The notes beneath the pieces are model-generated. The model did not search any database. It had not been told where the DNA came from and was given only the letters and a program-made list of their open reading frames with translations. This document shows positions 9,600 to 17,500 of a stretch of 64,000 nucleotides of DNA, piece after piece; the first letter of the stretch is position 1; every line of letters starts with the position of its first letter. The DNA is from Arachnia rubra (GTDB lineage: Bacteria; Actinomycetota; Actinomycetes; Propionibacteriales; Propionibacteriaceae). Position numbers and translations under genes: made by a program. The stretch lies in NCBI RefSeq assembly GCF_019973735.1, contig NZ_AP024463.1, positions 3,224,001-3,288,000 on the forward strand, read 5' to 3'.

Positions 9600-10032
9600 C
9601 ACGTGAGGACGGCTTTCCCGCTCGCACTGTAGGGAATATGGAAGTGGCAGCAGCCAACGGCACAGAAGACGCTCCCGGAGCCGTGGCCTTCGCCTGAGAG
9701 AGCTTCACGGGCTGCCACACGTCCGGTCATGGCGAGAGGGACAGCAGACTTCCAGCTCGTGTAAACCGCAGCGAGGCCGCCGCCAGGGCTGCGACACATC
9801 ATGACCCGCGCGCAGAAGGCACGCATGCGAGATCTTCCCGATCGGACGAGACCGCCGAAGCAGTCCTGAGCCTGGTCAGCGCAGGCCTCTTCTGGCTGAG
9901 GTCGTCATCGCTGGCCTATGACCACACTGCCCAGGACACCCCAGGGCGATTCACCCAGATGCTAGGGTATTAAAGTGCGACACCGTACGGCACAACCGAG
10001 ACAACGCACACGACCACAAGGAAAACCACGCC
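9600..10032. other. Intergenic stretch without recognisable gene
   Basis: Both strands have only short frames without ribosome sites or family likeness. Just before the antiporter start an AAGGA ribosome site is seen at about 10018-10022. A short stretch near 9917-9940 resembles one at 44798-44820 (accaca-c-cccaggaca), too short to interpret. Possibly decayed coding DNA. Confidence 0.4.
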
Positions 10033-11676
10033 TTGTTAGAAGTCCTCATCGCCCTCTCCCTGGCGATCCTCATCGGCAACATCATTGCCCACAAGACACG
10101 CCTCACCCCCGCCATCGTTCTCATCGTCTTAGGGCTGGTGCTGGGTCTCATCCCCGCCCACCAGCTGCACGAGGTGCAAGAACTCGGCCTGCCCCCGCAC
10201 GTCATCCTCGAAATCTTCCTGCCCATCATGCTCTTCTGGGAGGCGCGCAACACCTCCTGGCGAGAGATTCGTAAATTCATGCGCGGCATCACCCTCAGCG
10301 GCACGCTGCTGGTCATTTTCACCGCCGCCGTGATCGCCTGGTCGCTGAATTTCTTCTTCGGCACCGACTGGGGGGTGGCCCTCATCATTGGCGCCGCCCT
10401 AGCCCCCACAGACGCCACCGCCGTGGCCACCCTCAATGGCAAGCTACCCAAGTCGTCCATCACCATTCTGAAGGCCGAATCGCTTATTAATGACGGCACC
10501 ACCCTGGTGATTTTTGCGCTCGCCCTCCAGGTAGCTAACGGGCACCAGCTCAGTCTTGGGCCCACCACCGGCATGTTCTTCTACTCGTTCGCGGTGGGCA
10601 TCTTCGTGGGCCTGGCTGTGGGCTGGGCGGGCAATAAAATCCGCGCCTACCTCACTAACCCCATGTATTTCACCGTGTTCATGGTGACCACACCGTTTAT
10701 CGCCTTCCTCATCTCTGAGCAGCTGGAGATCGCCGAGGGGTTCAAGGGCTCCGGGGTGGTGGCCGTGGTGGTGGCGGCCATCTACCTCACCTACAACGGC
10801 CCGGACACGATCACCGCGCAGAACCGCTTCTACGGTCTGCCGATTTGGGCGTTCATCTCCTTCGTACTCAATGGCGCGCTGTTCGTGCTGGTGGGAGTAC
10901 AGCTGCCCGAGGTGTGGCGCGCCATGGACGAGGTGGCCCAGCACAACCACTACTCCGCGATGACTGGCGTGATGGTGGTGCTCGTTGCGTGGGTGACGAG
11001 CGTCGCTGCCTGGTTCGTGTTCCTTAACGTGACCGTGGGGATTATTCGCGCCCTGGACCGCAGCGAGAAGCAGCGGCGGCTGCGCGGCACGTTCCGCGGG
11101 CGCGTGGTGAGCACCTTCGCGGGCCTGCGCGGGGGCATCTCCCTGGCGGTGGCGCTGTCGGTACCCGTCGGCGTGGAGGGTCGCGAGTTCATCATCTTTG
11201 TGGTGGCCGCGGTGGTCATCCTCTCCATGGTGGTGCAGGGCCTCGCGCTGCCGGCGGTGATCCGGTGGGCAAAAATCCCCGCCGACGACTCCGAGGAGCG
11301 CGAGATCACGGATGCTTCGCGCCTGGCCTGGAACGAGACCTACAGGAACCTGGACGAGCTGGCCGAGCAGGCGCAGGTATCCCCCGAGGCGCTGGAGGGT
11401 GTGCGCAAAGAGTGCGAGCACCGCATCCGCCTGTATAACGACCACCACGACACCTACAAGGAGATCTCCAGCATGGAGGCCCGCCCGGACGGCTCCCACA
11501 CCGCCACCCAGCTGGAGCAGGAGAATATTCTGCGCCTGGCGTTTCTTGATAACCAGCGGCAGGTACTCAAGCGCCTGCGCAATGAGGGCAAGATCGACAT
11601 GAACGTGCTGCATGTGATTCAGGAGCGCCTGGACATTGAGGAGGTGCGCGTCCTCGGCCCGGTTGAGCTGGAATAG
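10033..11676 (+). CDS. CPA1-family Na+/H+ (cation:proton) antiporter
   Basis: 547-residue monovalent cation:proton antiporter of the NhaP/CPA1 type. The start is TTG at 10033 after AAGGA. About twelve helices cover residues 1-410. The ion-binding region shows GAALAPTDATAV (Asp of the CPA1 core) and a second stretch KAESLINDGTTLVIF (ND motif), then FAGLRGGISLAVALSVP in a late helix with its conserved Arg. The last 130 residues form a cytoplasmic, coiled-coil-rich regulatory tail. Role: sodium and pH homeostasis. The neighbour downstream is unrelated. Confidence 0.9.
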   Translation: MLEVLIALSLAILIGNIIAHKTRLTPAIVLIVLGLVLGLIPAHQLHEVQELGLPPHVILEIFLPIMLFWEARNTSWREIRKFMRGITLSGTLLVIFTAAVIAWSLNFFFGTDWGVALIIGAALAPTDATAVATLNGKLPKSSITILKAESLINDGTTLVIFALALQVANGHQLSLGPTTGMFFYSFAVGIFVGLAVGWAGNKIRAYLTNPMYFTVFMVTTPFIAFLISEQLEIAEGFKGSGVVAVVVAAIYLTYNGPDTITAQNRFYGLPIWAFISFVLNGALFVLVGVQLPEVWRAMDEVAQHNHYSAMTGVMVVLVAWVTSVAAWFVFLNVTVGIIRALDRSEKQRRLRGTFRGRVVSTFAGLRGGISLAVALSVPVGVEGREFIIFVVAAVVILSMVVQGLALPAVIRWAKIPADDSEEREITDASRLAWNETYRNLDELAEQAQVSPEALEGVRKECEHRIRLYNDHHDTYKEISSMEARPDGSHTATQLEQENILRLAFLDNQRQVLKRLRNEGKIDMNVLHVIQERLDIEEVRVLGPVELE

Positions 11677-11757
11677 CACCCCCGCCTTATCCTCTGGAGC
11701 GACCAGCCCCCGTCTGTCTCGGTAAGCTTGGCCGCCAAGGCGTGAAAGGAGTAGACA

Positions 11758-12114
11758 ATGGAGTTCATCCCCAAGGCCGGGGCTTGCCTGGCCACCCGCA
11801 ATGTCATTGAGCAAAAGGGGCTGGTGCGGTGGATGGTGCGAGGCAAGTCGCAGGCGCCCGCCGACAACGGCTGGCAGATCATGAGCCACATTGACACCTC
11901 CGAATACCTCAACGACCCCTCGAACTGGCAGGTCGCCGACTTCAACGACCTGTGCACCATCGAGCCCGCCCTCATCGGGATCTGGGACCTGCCCGTCGGC
12001 TCCGACCTGCAGATAGTCCGCGACGAGCTGGGCATCCGCATCGTGGAAACCCCCACCGGCCGGGAGATCCCTGTGGAGGACCTCTACGTGCCCCCGTCCC
12101 AGCGGGCTGACTGA
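11758..12114 (+). CDS. DUF2185 / Imm33-like protein
   Basis: 118 residues; AAAGGAG ribosome site ahead of ATG 11758. The pattern (GACLATRNVIEQKGLVRWM, NGWQIMSHIDTSEY, IEPALIGIWDLPVGSD) is that of DUF2185, classed as immunity protein Imm33 in polymorphic toxin systems. No toxin gene lies beside it, so it is either an orphan immunity gene or a housekeeping member of the family. Soluble, cytoplasmic. Confidence 0.75.
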   Translation: MEFIPKAGACLATRNVIEQKGLVRWMVRGKSQAPADNGWQIMSHIDTSEYLNDPSNWQVADFNDLCTIEPALIGIWDLPVGSDLQIVRDELGIRIVETPTGREIPVEDLYVPPSQRAD

Positions 12115-12284
12115 GACGAACCACCGCCGGTCTGAGGACACCACGCCCAGACCAACAGACCACCGCACCCGGTTGCCGACCAGCCAACCCTGGACGCTGC
12201 CCCGCTCTGAAGAGATGCGGGTAAGACCAGCACCACATCGCGGGACACCGCTTCTCCTTGAAAGCTGTATTTTGTCACGCTATC

Positions 12285-12310
12285 CTGAACGTGTTCAGTG
12301 AACTTGTTCA
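12285..12310. promoter_or_regulatory. Tandem palindromic operators ahead of TetR-DoxX operon
   Basis: CTGAACGTGTTCAG (12285-12298) is followed at once by TGAACTTGTTCA (12299-12310). Both are TGAAC-NN-GTTCA palindromes and they run into the ribosome site of the TetR gene. Autoregulation by the TetR protein at 12320 is the obvious reading. Confidence 0.72.
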
Positions 12311-12319
12311 GGAGATGTG

Positions 12320-12901
12320 ATGCCGACCCGCAGCGACATGAAGGCCGAGACCCAGCGGCGAGTGCTGGCCGAGGCCGACCGGCTCTTCCGTGAGCGAGGC
12401 CTCGCGGCCACCACCGTGCGCGACATCGCGGCGGCGAGCGGAGTGAGTGTCGGCACGGTCATGGCCGTCGGCGACAAGTCGGCGCTGCTCGTCAAGGTCT
12501 TCGACAGCCTGATCGAGGAGACCCACGCCGCCCGCCGCGAGACACCTCCACGCGGCGGCAACCGCGTCGTCCGCGTCCTGAGCCTCGTCGAACCCTTCCT
12601 GCAGCTGTTCGCCAGCCGCCAGGAACTAGCACGGGCCTACGGATCGATCCTGCTCTCCGGCAACCACTCGTCCGAGATCTTCACCCGCCTGACCAAGATC
12701 CTCCTGGCGGAGATCCGCGACGCCATCAGCAGCCCCGGACGCGCCCCGGACGACCTGGACCGCCAGGCCCAGGCCCTCTACTACGCCTACCTGGGCGTGC
12801 TGTTCACCTGGGCCACCCGGCCCACCTTCGAGGGCAGCTCCATCATCGCGGAGCTGCGCACCACTTTCGAAACCATCTGTAATCACAAGGAGCACGAATG
12901 A
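12320..12901 (+). CDS. TetR/AcrR-family regulator of the DoxX-like gene
   Basis: 193-residue regulator. The helix-turn-helix reads AATTVRDIAAASGVSVGTVMAVGDKSALLVKVF (about residues 32-64). I take ATG 12320, five bases after AGGAG at 12310-12314; a GTG three bases earlier sits too near that site. The stop overlaps the next start as ATGA, so this gene and the DoxX-like gene are translationally coupled. It very likely represses its own operon through the paired palindromes just upstream. Confidence 0.88.
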   Translation: MPTRSDMKAETQRRVLAEADRLFRERGLAATTVRDIAAASGVSVGTVMAVGDKSALLVKVFDSLIEETHAARRETPPRGGNRVVRVLSLVEPFLQLFASRQELARAYGSILLSGNHSSEIFTRLTKILLAEIRDAISSPGRAPDDLDRQAQALYYAYLGVLFTWATRPTFEGSSIIAELRTTFETICNHKEHE

Positions 12902-13257
12902 TCATCACAGCCGACCCCTGGTGGCCCGCCGTCATCCTGGCTGCAGCGCTGCTGACCGACGCCGTTCTCATGATCCGGCCGCCAAAGTTCATCCGCGAGT
13001 GCCTGGACGGCGTCAACTTCCCCAGGGAATGGGCCTGGACGCTGATCGTCATCAAATTCCTCGGCACCGCGGGCCTGATCGCCGGTATCTGGCTGCCGGG
13101 GGTGGCATTCGCAACGAGCGTCGCGGTGGTGGTGTATTTCCTCTGCGGCGTTGCTGCGCATTTCAAAGCCAACAACGCCCGGGGCCAGGCCTTCGGAACC
13201 TGCCTGTTCATGCTCGCACTGGGTATCTTCACCCTGGTGTCATTGTTCATCCTGTAA
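12898..13257 (+). CDS. DoxX-like small membrane protein
   Basis: 119 residues with four hydrophobic helices, DoxX-like family. The family is often linked to redox or membrane stress but its reaction is unsettled. It starts inside the stop of the TetR gene (ATGA overlap). The last 108 bases of the gene (from 13141) are repeated almost exactly at 16154-16261, beyond a Fic toxin pair and an insertion sequence, so this locus has been rearranged. Confidence 0.82.
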   Translation: MIITADPWWPAVILAAALLTDAVLMIRPPKFIRECLDGVNFPREWAWTLIVIKFLGTAGLIAGIWLPGVAFATSVAVVVYFLCGVAAHFKANNARGQAFGTCLFMLALGIFTLVSLFIL

Positions 13258-13334
13258 AGACCCCACTGGTAGGGGACGATGGCACAACACAACATCCAGA
13301 TGCCGTACTGCCGAGGCCTCGGTAAAAAGGCACA

Positions 13335-13350
13335 CTGGTTTGTAAACCAG
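13335..13350. repeat. Palindrome between convergent DoxX-like and fic genes
   Basis: CTGGTTT-GT-AAACCAG, 7-base arms with a 2-base centre. The loop is too short for a good terminator hairpin, so a protein-binding site is as likely. No function assigned. Confidence 0.35.
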
Positions 13351-13441
13351 CGGCGATCCATAACCAGGACCGCGCATGGACGCCACAATTCACCCAATCC
13401 CCGATCATGTGGTATCTCGCAATTCCGCTAGGTCAGGAAGG

Positions 13442-14153
13442 TCAGTTGCGAAAAAGAGTGATCTCGCGAGCGAAAACGGCTGCAAGGCGGTCATTGCGCC
13501 CGGTAGCTTGGCTGTGGAAGCGAGCAGCGATAAAGTCGTTGCTACCTGGCGTGCCGGGGGCGAAGTAGGCGGGATTAAGTTGCCAGCCGGCTTGTTGGGC
13601 AAGTTGGGAGAAGAACACAAATTGGCTACGGGTGTTTCCCTCGCGGAAGCTGTGGACGACGTTCAATTCACCCCACACCTCGGCAAGCTCGGTTACGAAT
13701 TCATCCCGGTCCAAACCACGCAACAAGTTCTTATACGCAAGCCGCTGGTACTGTTCCTCAGCTGCCGCCGTCAATGCTGGTCCTGCTGGGTAGTAATTAT
13801 AGGGAACTTGGGGTGCTGTAGGGTCGCCTGGCGGGTAGTTGATGACGTCGGGACCGGTCTTCGTCATGAACTCTCCTACCGGTGCCACACGTTCCTGGCC
13901 TGCCCATTCATAGACATCCTGGAAGATGTAGCGATGGATCGCTTTCATGTGCTTGTAATCGAACTTGCCGGCGATCGGGTGCTTGGCAAGTTCCTCAAGC
14001 CGGATCGCGGCTGCGCCTTCTTCGAGGGCCCGGAGTTTTCCTGGGTCGGTTTCCCCATAGGGCTTGCCTGGCGTGGTGAACTTGTTGCGTAACACGTGTG
14101 TACCTGGAATGAAGTAGTCGTCCCAGGTACGATACGTGTTTACGGGCCGCCAT
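13442..14153 (-). CDS. Fic/DOC-family toxin (probable AMP transferase), frame broken near its start
   Basis: Fic-fold enzyme, expected to move AMP from ATP onto a target protein. The core motif HSFREGNTRSQF (His about 148 of the open frame) has the catalytic His and GN, but the usual last Arg is Phe. An ATG at 14153 overlaps the antitoxin stop (TGATG), yet it is out of frame: one base too many in the GGG run at 14144-14146 (plus strand). Removing it joins MAAVNTYRTWDDYFIPGTH to VLRNKFTTPG, the conserved start of VbhT-like Fic proteins. As the sequence stands, only a GTG at 14095 could start the long frame (217 residues), losing that segment. So this is either an attenuated toxin, a slippage-controlled one, or a sequencing error. 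Confidence 0.8.
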
Positions 14154-14350
14154 CACCTTTGGATATGACGGCGCAGCGCCTCTATCGCCTGGTCTCCTGT
14201 CATATTGTCGTGGGCGACTTGGTCCATGAGGTCACGGACCACAGGATCAGTAACCTGGTGACCCGCCACAGCCAAGGCAGCCTCTGCAAAAGCGACCCGC
14301 TCTTGCGCCTCAGGTGTAGCGGTCCGGGCGATAGCGGTGCTACGGGCCAT
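14153..14350 (-). CDS. VbhA-like antitoxin of the Fic toxin
   Basis: 65-residue small helical protein just upstream of fic with a one-base stop/start overlap, an AGGGAGA ribosome site, and VbhA-type C-terminal pattern (VTDPVVRDL...MTGDQAIEALRRHI). VbhA-class antitoxins inhibit Fic through an S/TxxxEG helix whose Glu pairs with the second Arg of the Fic motif. Here that segment reads ALAVAGH: the Ser and Glu positions are both Ala. Since the Fic protein also lacks the matching Arg, the two losses fit each other. An insertion sequence ends 50 bases upstream and may have replaced the native promoter. Confidence 0.72.
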   Translation of the reverse strand: MARSTAIARTATPEAQERVAFAEAALAVAGHQVTDPVVRDLMDQVAHDNMTGDQAIEALRRHIQR

Positions 14351-14399
14351 AATGCAGATCTCCCTACCTCTCGATTTCTCTACCCATCCTACCCCCCGA

Positions 14400-16081
14400 C
14401 CTGAGTTGTCGCAGTTTAGTGACCCAGGATTTTCTCGATTATTGCTGTGGTGTCGGGGGTTATGTGGGGTTGGGCGGTGATGGTTTGACCGGCGATTTGG
14501 ATGGTGACTTGGCGTAGGGGTCGTAGGGTTCGAATCAGTCGTTTGATGCTGATGCCGGTGGTGGTTTGGAGCTGGCGGGCGATGGCAAGAGCGGTGAACA
14601 CGATGGTGAGGTGGGCTTCGATCGCTTCGGCTTGGTGGTGGAAGATTGACCTGGCTTTGAGGTCGTGTTTGGACATCCGGAATGATTGTTCGATGTTCCA
14701 TAGGTCGTGGTAGGCGTCGATCACTTCCTGTCCTGGCATGGCGGTTATGGGAATGTTGGTGACGTAGCCTTTCAACCCGACCAGTTGTTTCGCTCGGGTC
14801 AGCGCTTCCTCGTTGAGGACAGCGGTGCCTTTGCTGGTGGTCACGAACCGTGGGTTGCGGGCGGTCTTCTCGCCGGCCACGACGGCCCGGGCCTTGTTCT
14901 CCTGCGCGGTGAGGGTTCTACGGTCGTGGAGTGCACGTTTGTGGCTGTAGTGCCATACAGCCCGCCACGAATGCGGATACCGGATTGGATCCCAAACCGG
15001 TTCGGCCCGTTCCGTAATGGGGTTGGCTGTCTGGGCCCTGGTGGTTTTATCCCTAGGGGTGATCGTGTCGATCAGTTGTCCGTCAGTGAACGCGTCCCCT
15101 ATGCCAGCGGAAATGTTTGGCGAGGTCACCCGGGGCTTTGACCGGGCGGGACCCGACAATGAACCCCAATCCCGCCTCGTGAAGTGTTTGGAGGTTGGTC
15201 ATCGACAGCATGCCGGCGTCGGCGACCACCACCACTTCGCCGAGCTGGTGTCGGGTCGTGAACTGGTTGATGATCGGGATGATGGTGTGGGTTTCGGTTT
15301 TGTTGCCTTCCCAGGAGCCGATCTCCAGCGGGAACCCATGGCGGTCTACGAGAAGCCCGACGATGATTTGCGGATCGACGCGGCGTTCCTTGCTGTATCC
15401 GACCTTGCGGAGCTTGTCTTCGTGCTCGACCTCGAAATGCAGGGTCGTCACGTCATACATCACTAGTGTCACGTCTCCGTCTCTGGTGGCGTGGCCGTAA
15501 CAAGCCGCAGCCAACTGGTCTCGGTAACCCCGCCTTGCGATCCTGGCCAGACAGCGGTGCATCGTCGCCCGGTGCACCGGAACAATCCCGAGCTCGGTCA
15601 AGACCCGGGCACTGTCCAGCATCGATGTCGGCTCGACCAGGCGGGCCAGCACGAGCTGGAAGAACGCCTCATCACCGACCACGTCGAAACCCAACGCCTT
15701 CCAAGTAGCCCAGACCACCTCAACCAGCAAAGCGGAACTGCTCCCAGTGACCACCGCAGGCTGCGTGGGTGTCGCTGCGCTGAAGTCCAGCATCTGCTGA
15801 TCTGGTGGGACCAGCTTGGCCCGGCCAGCGGCCATCAACACAGCCAGCCCGGCCTCGTCATGGGCAGACCCGAGATGCTCGATGATCCGGTTTTTGCGGC
15901 CTTCCTTGACCACGATCTGCACAGCTGTCGCCCCGGAAGCGGTCTTCACCTTCCGCAGAAACGGGCTCACCTACCAGATCCTACCCCCCGATTAGTGACC
16001 CACACGACACACCCAAAACGCCCTGACAAGCACCAACACAATCCACAGACACCAACCCAACCTCAACTGCGACAAGTCAGG
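14400..16081 (-). mobile_element. IS1634-family insertion sequence, complete, 1682 bp
   Basis: Terminal inverted repeats of 20 bp are visible: CCTGAGTTGTCGCAGTTTAG at 14400-14419 and its near complement at 16062-16081 (two mismatches). A 5-bp direct repeat, CCCGA, flanks both ends (14395-14399 and 16082-16086), the expected target duplication. Inside lies one transposase gene filling almost the whole element. The clean duplication argues for a recent insertion, placed just upstream of the Fic antitoxin. Confidence 0.9.
14416..15970 (-). pseudogene. IS1634-family DDE transposase, broken by one frameshift
   Basis: The N-terminal part (295 codons from ATG 15970 to a stop at 15083) begins MSPFLRKVKTASGATAVQ and carries the first two catalytic Asp (VMYDVTTLHFE, VVVADAGMLS). 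The C-terminal part continues in another frame with AFTDGQLIDTITPR and holds the catalytic Glu region (LWNIEQSFRMSKHDLKARSIFHH). The junction falls in the CCCC run at 15096-15099 (plus strand): one base fewer would fuse FRWHR to DAFTDGQ. Members of this family usually have a single frame, so this is a real inactivating change or a sequencing error rather than programmed frameshifting, which in IS elements is normally of the opposite (-1) sign. Confidence 0.88.
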
Positions 16082-16153
16082 CCCGAGGCGGGGATGCCGA
16101 CGAATCGATTGCTCCACATCAGTTCCACGACGTCGCCCAAGCACTCCACCGTC

Positions 16154-16270
16154 CTCTGCGGCGTCGCTGCGCATTTCAAAGCCAACAACGCCCGGGGCCA
16201 GGCCTTCGGAACCTGCCTGTTCATGCTCGCACTGGGTATCTTCACCCTGGTGTCATTGTTCGTCATGTGA
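16154..16270 (+). pseudogene. Duplicated 3' end of the DoxX-like gene
   Basis: Bases 16154-16261 repeat 13141-13248 with a single mismatch, encoding the last helix region (CGVAAHFKANNARGQAFG and on); the two copies part just before their stop codons. There is no start codon or upstream domain, so it is a remnant. The copies bracket the Fic pair and the insertion sequence, as if that module arrived by an event that duplicated its target gene's tail. Confidence 0.85.
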
Positions 16271-16441
16271 TTCGGGCTGCAACAACAAGACAACGAACCC
16301 ATTGAGCCGGATCACGACGGACCGCGCAGACTCATCACGCCCACCAAAGAGACGGCAAGAGACTGGCCGAAAGTTAGATTTCTTCAGAGGTCACATGGCA
16401 TATAGTTCCATAAAACCAGTCACAGCAGATTGGAGTAGTTC

Positions 16442-16597
16442 ATGAAAACCCATGCATTCACCAGTTTAATCGCGAGAACATATAAGGCGTGCTCCACACC
16501 GCAGATAGCAGCAGTGCGCACCGCCTGTATCGGAGGTTTTGCAGCAATAGGCATGGGTACGGCCAGTTTGGCCTCCAGTTGTTTCCAGTATCTGTGA
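16442..16597 (+). CDS. Small peptide of 51 residues, possible bacteriocin-like precursor
   Basis: ATG 16442 with GGAG about 10 bases upstream. The peptide starts MKTHAFTSLIARTYKACS and ends with a hydrophobic, Gly/Ala/Ser/Cys-rich half (IGGFAAIGMGTASLASSCFQYL). No signal cleavage site or double-Gly leader is certain, though IGG occurs mid-peptide. The stop is 8 bases before a second small gene with its own GAGGT site, so the two look like an operon. A TATAGT -10-like hexamer lies at about 16399. I do not recognise the family; a secreted or membrane-active peptide with its partner is a guess. Confidence 0.4.
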   Translation: MKTHAFTSLIARTYKACSTPQIAAVRTACIGGFAAIGMGTASLASSCFQYL

Positions 16598-16605
16598 GGT
16601 AAATC

Positions 16606-16836
16606 ATGGGTATTTCGCAATCTGGGCATACCGGCCCCCGGCACCTTCCGATCCACATCCTTCAGATCGCGTTTTCTGGCTGCGCCCTCATGGCCACCAT
16701 TCCCTTGGCATTTGACCATTTCTCGACGGGTTTCATCATGCTCTGGGGATTTCTTGTGGTTTTGTTGGCGCTGTCGACATATGCCGCACATCGTTCCAGG
16801 CGAGCCGAATTCACAACACCGCACCAGGATCGCTGA
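16606..16836 (+). CDS. Small membrane protein, partner of the 51-residue peptide
   Basis: 76 residues. Two hydrophobic segments (about 19-35 and 40-60) joined by a short loop, then a basic tail AAHRSRRAEF. GAGGT overlaps the stop of the gene before it. The size and shape resemble immunity proteins of small peptides, but no family is recognised. The bases from here to 17028 hold no other gene I can support. Confidence 0.4.
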   Translation: MGISQSGHTGPRHLPIHILQIAFSGCALMATIPLAFDHFSTGFIMLWGFLVVLLALSTYAAHRSRRAEFTTPHQDR

Positions 16837-17028
16837 ATGGGCCAATCCGAAGCAGAAGCTGAGGGAGGGAACGGCATGAGATCGCCTCCTCCCACAGCCG
16901 GCATTCAACGCATTGAAGCGCAATGGCGCCCGTCTTAAAAATTTCACGCAGGAACGCACACCGCCCCTTGCCCGGGACTCCCCACACCTGGACGAATCCG
17001 CCGGTACAACCGACGCCACCCTGCGACC

Positions 17029-17065
17029 TCAGCGTTTCCAATAGCCCATGAAGATGCCCCCTTCC
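17029..17065 (-). pseudogene. Remnant copy of the 3' end of a siderophore-interacting protein gene
   Basis: About 27 bases starting CTCAGCGTTTCCA match 17499-17525, the 3' end of the intact gene downstream, with one mismatch; likeness fades after that. Read on the minus strand it encodes the terminal FMGYWKR and stop. The copies flank 440 bases holding an orphan antitoxin and repeats. Too short to be sure whether it was copied from the neighbour or is the tail of a lost paralogue. Confidence 0.6.
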
Positions 17066-17080
17066 TTCCGATGTGCCTGC

Positions 17081-17160
17081 AGGCTTATTCGCGGGCGGTC
17101 GACGAGGTCGCGGAACCCCTTGTCAACGGCGGGTTGCCATGAGCTATGAATTAGCTTTCG
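17081..17160. repeat. Dispersed repeat, copy 1 (partner at 35039-35120)
   Basis: Begins aGGCTTATTCGCGGGC, contains GTCGACGAGGTC and CCCCTTGTCAACG, and ends CATGAGCTATGAATTAGC. The two ends are roughly inverted (GCTTATTC/GAATTAGC). The copy at 35039-35120 shares the same order of blocks. Looks like a short REP/MITE-like unit. Confidence 0.6.
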
Positions 17161-17216
17161 TGTATGTGCTATCGGCCTTCATTCTCGTGTGCTGGGATTT
17201 TGCTGGCGTTATTGTC

Positions 17217-17284
17217 GGTTTGCTGGCCTTATTCACGTTTGCCTGTGCTGTGAGGCCAGCAGACGCGAATAAGGCCAGCAAACC
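17217..17284. repeat. 18-bp perfect inverted repeat with 32-base spacer
   Basis: GGTTTGCTGGCCTTATTC (17217-17234) is exactly complemented at 17267-17284. The spacer holds a partial further copy (GGCCAGCAGAC). It overlaps the 3' end of the orphan antitoxin frame. It could end a transcript or be the scar of a small mobile unit. Confidence 0.7.
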
Positions 17285-17459
17285 GGGGGCTTGGAGTTAC
17301 CTGGCTGTTCACCACTGCCCACGAAACGCCGGGCACTCCACAGTACTGATCGAGGGCTTCTCGGGCCTCGGCCTCCATAGAGCGGTTGTTTGAGGCTGCC
17401 AGTTGCCTCAGGTTCTCATGTGTTTCGTCACTGAGCCCGCGGATGGTGACCGTAGACAT
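17229..17459 (-). CDS. FitA/Arc-like ribbon-helix-helix antitoxin, C-terminally altered, toxin lost
   Basis: Starts at ATG 17459 behind a strong GAGGAGG site. Residues 1-40 (MSTVTIRGLSDETHENLRQL, then RSMEAEAREALDQ) match the DNA-binding part of FitA/VapB antitoxins. From about residue 42 the sequence no longer looks like the family and runs into an inverted repeat. The PIN-domain toxin expected downstream is absent. This looks like a truncated antitoxin fused to unrelated bases, left after a deletion. Confidence 0.65.
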   Translation of the reverse strand: MSTVTIRGLSDETHENLRQLAASNNRSMEAEAREALDQYCGVPGVSWAVVNSQVTPSPRFAGLIRVCWPHSTGKRE

Positions 17460-17500
17460 GCTTGCACCTCCTCGCAGAAATGCTAGCCGTTCCCGTCGAC

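Noticed and set aside
10444..12168. A 574-codon minus-strand frame opposite the antiporter
   Set aside because: Low-complexity His/Arg/Gly/Leu translation; the antiporter on the other strand is unmistakable.
15083..15159. Programmed frameshifting in the insertion sequence transposase
   Set aside because: A forward (+1) shift would be needed, whereas IS elements normally use -1 slippage, and the same kind of single-base run change breaks five other genes in the window.
16420..17019. A 199-codon minus-strand frame
   Set aside because: No ribosome site or family likeness, and it lies opposite the two small plus-strand genes, which have better initiation signals.
17139..17393. A small membrane-protein frame starting MSYELAFVYVLSAF
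   Set aside because: It starts inside a dispersed repeat, runs through an inverted repeat and has no ribosome site; its start block recurs at 35097 without a matching frame.
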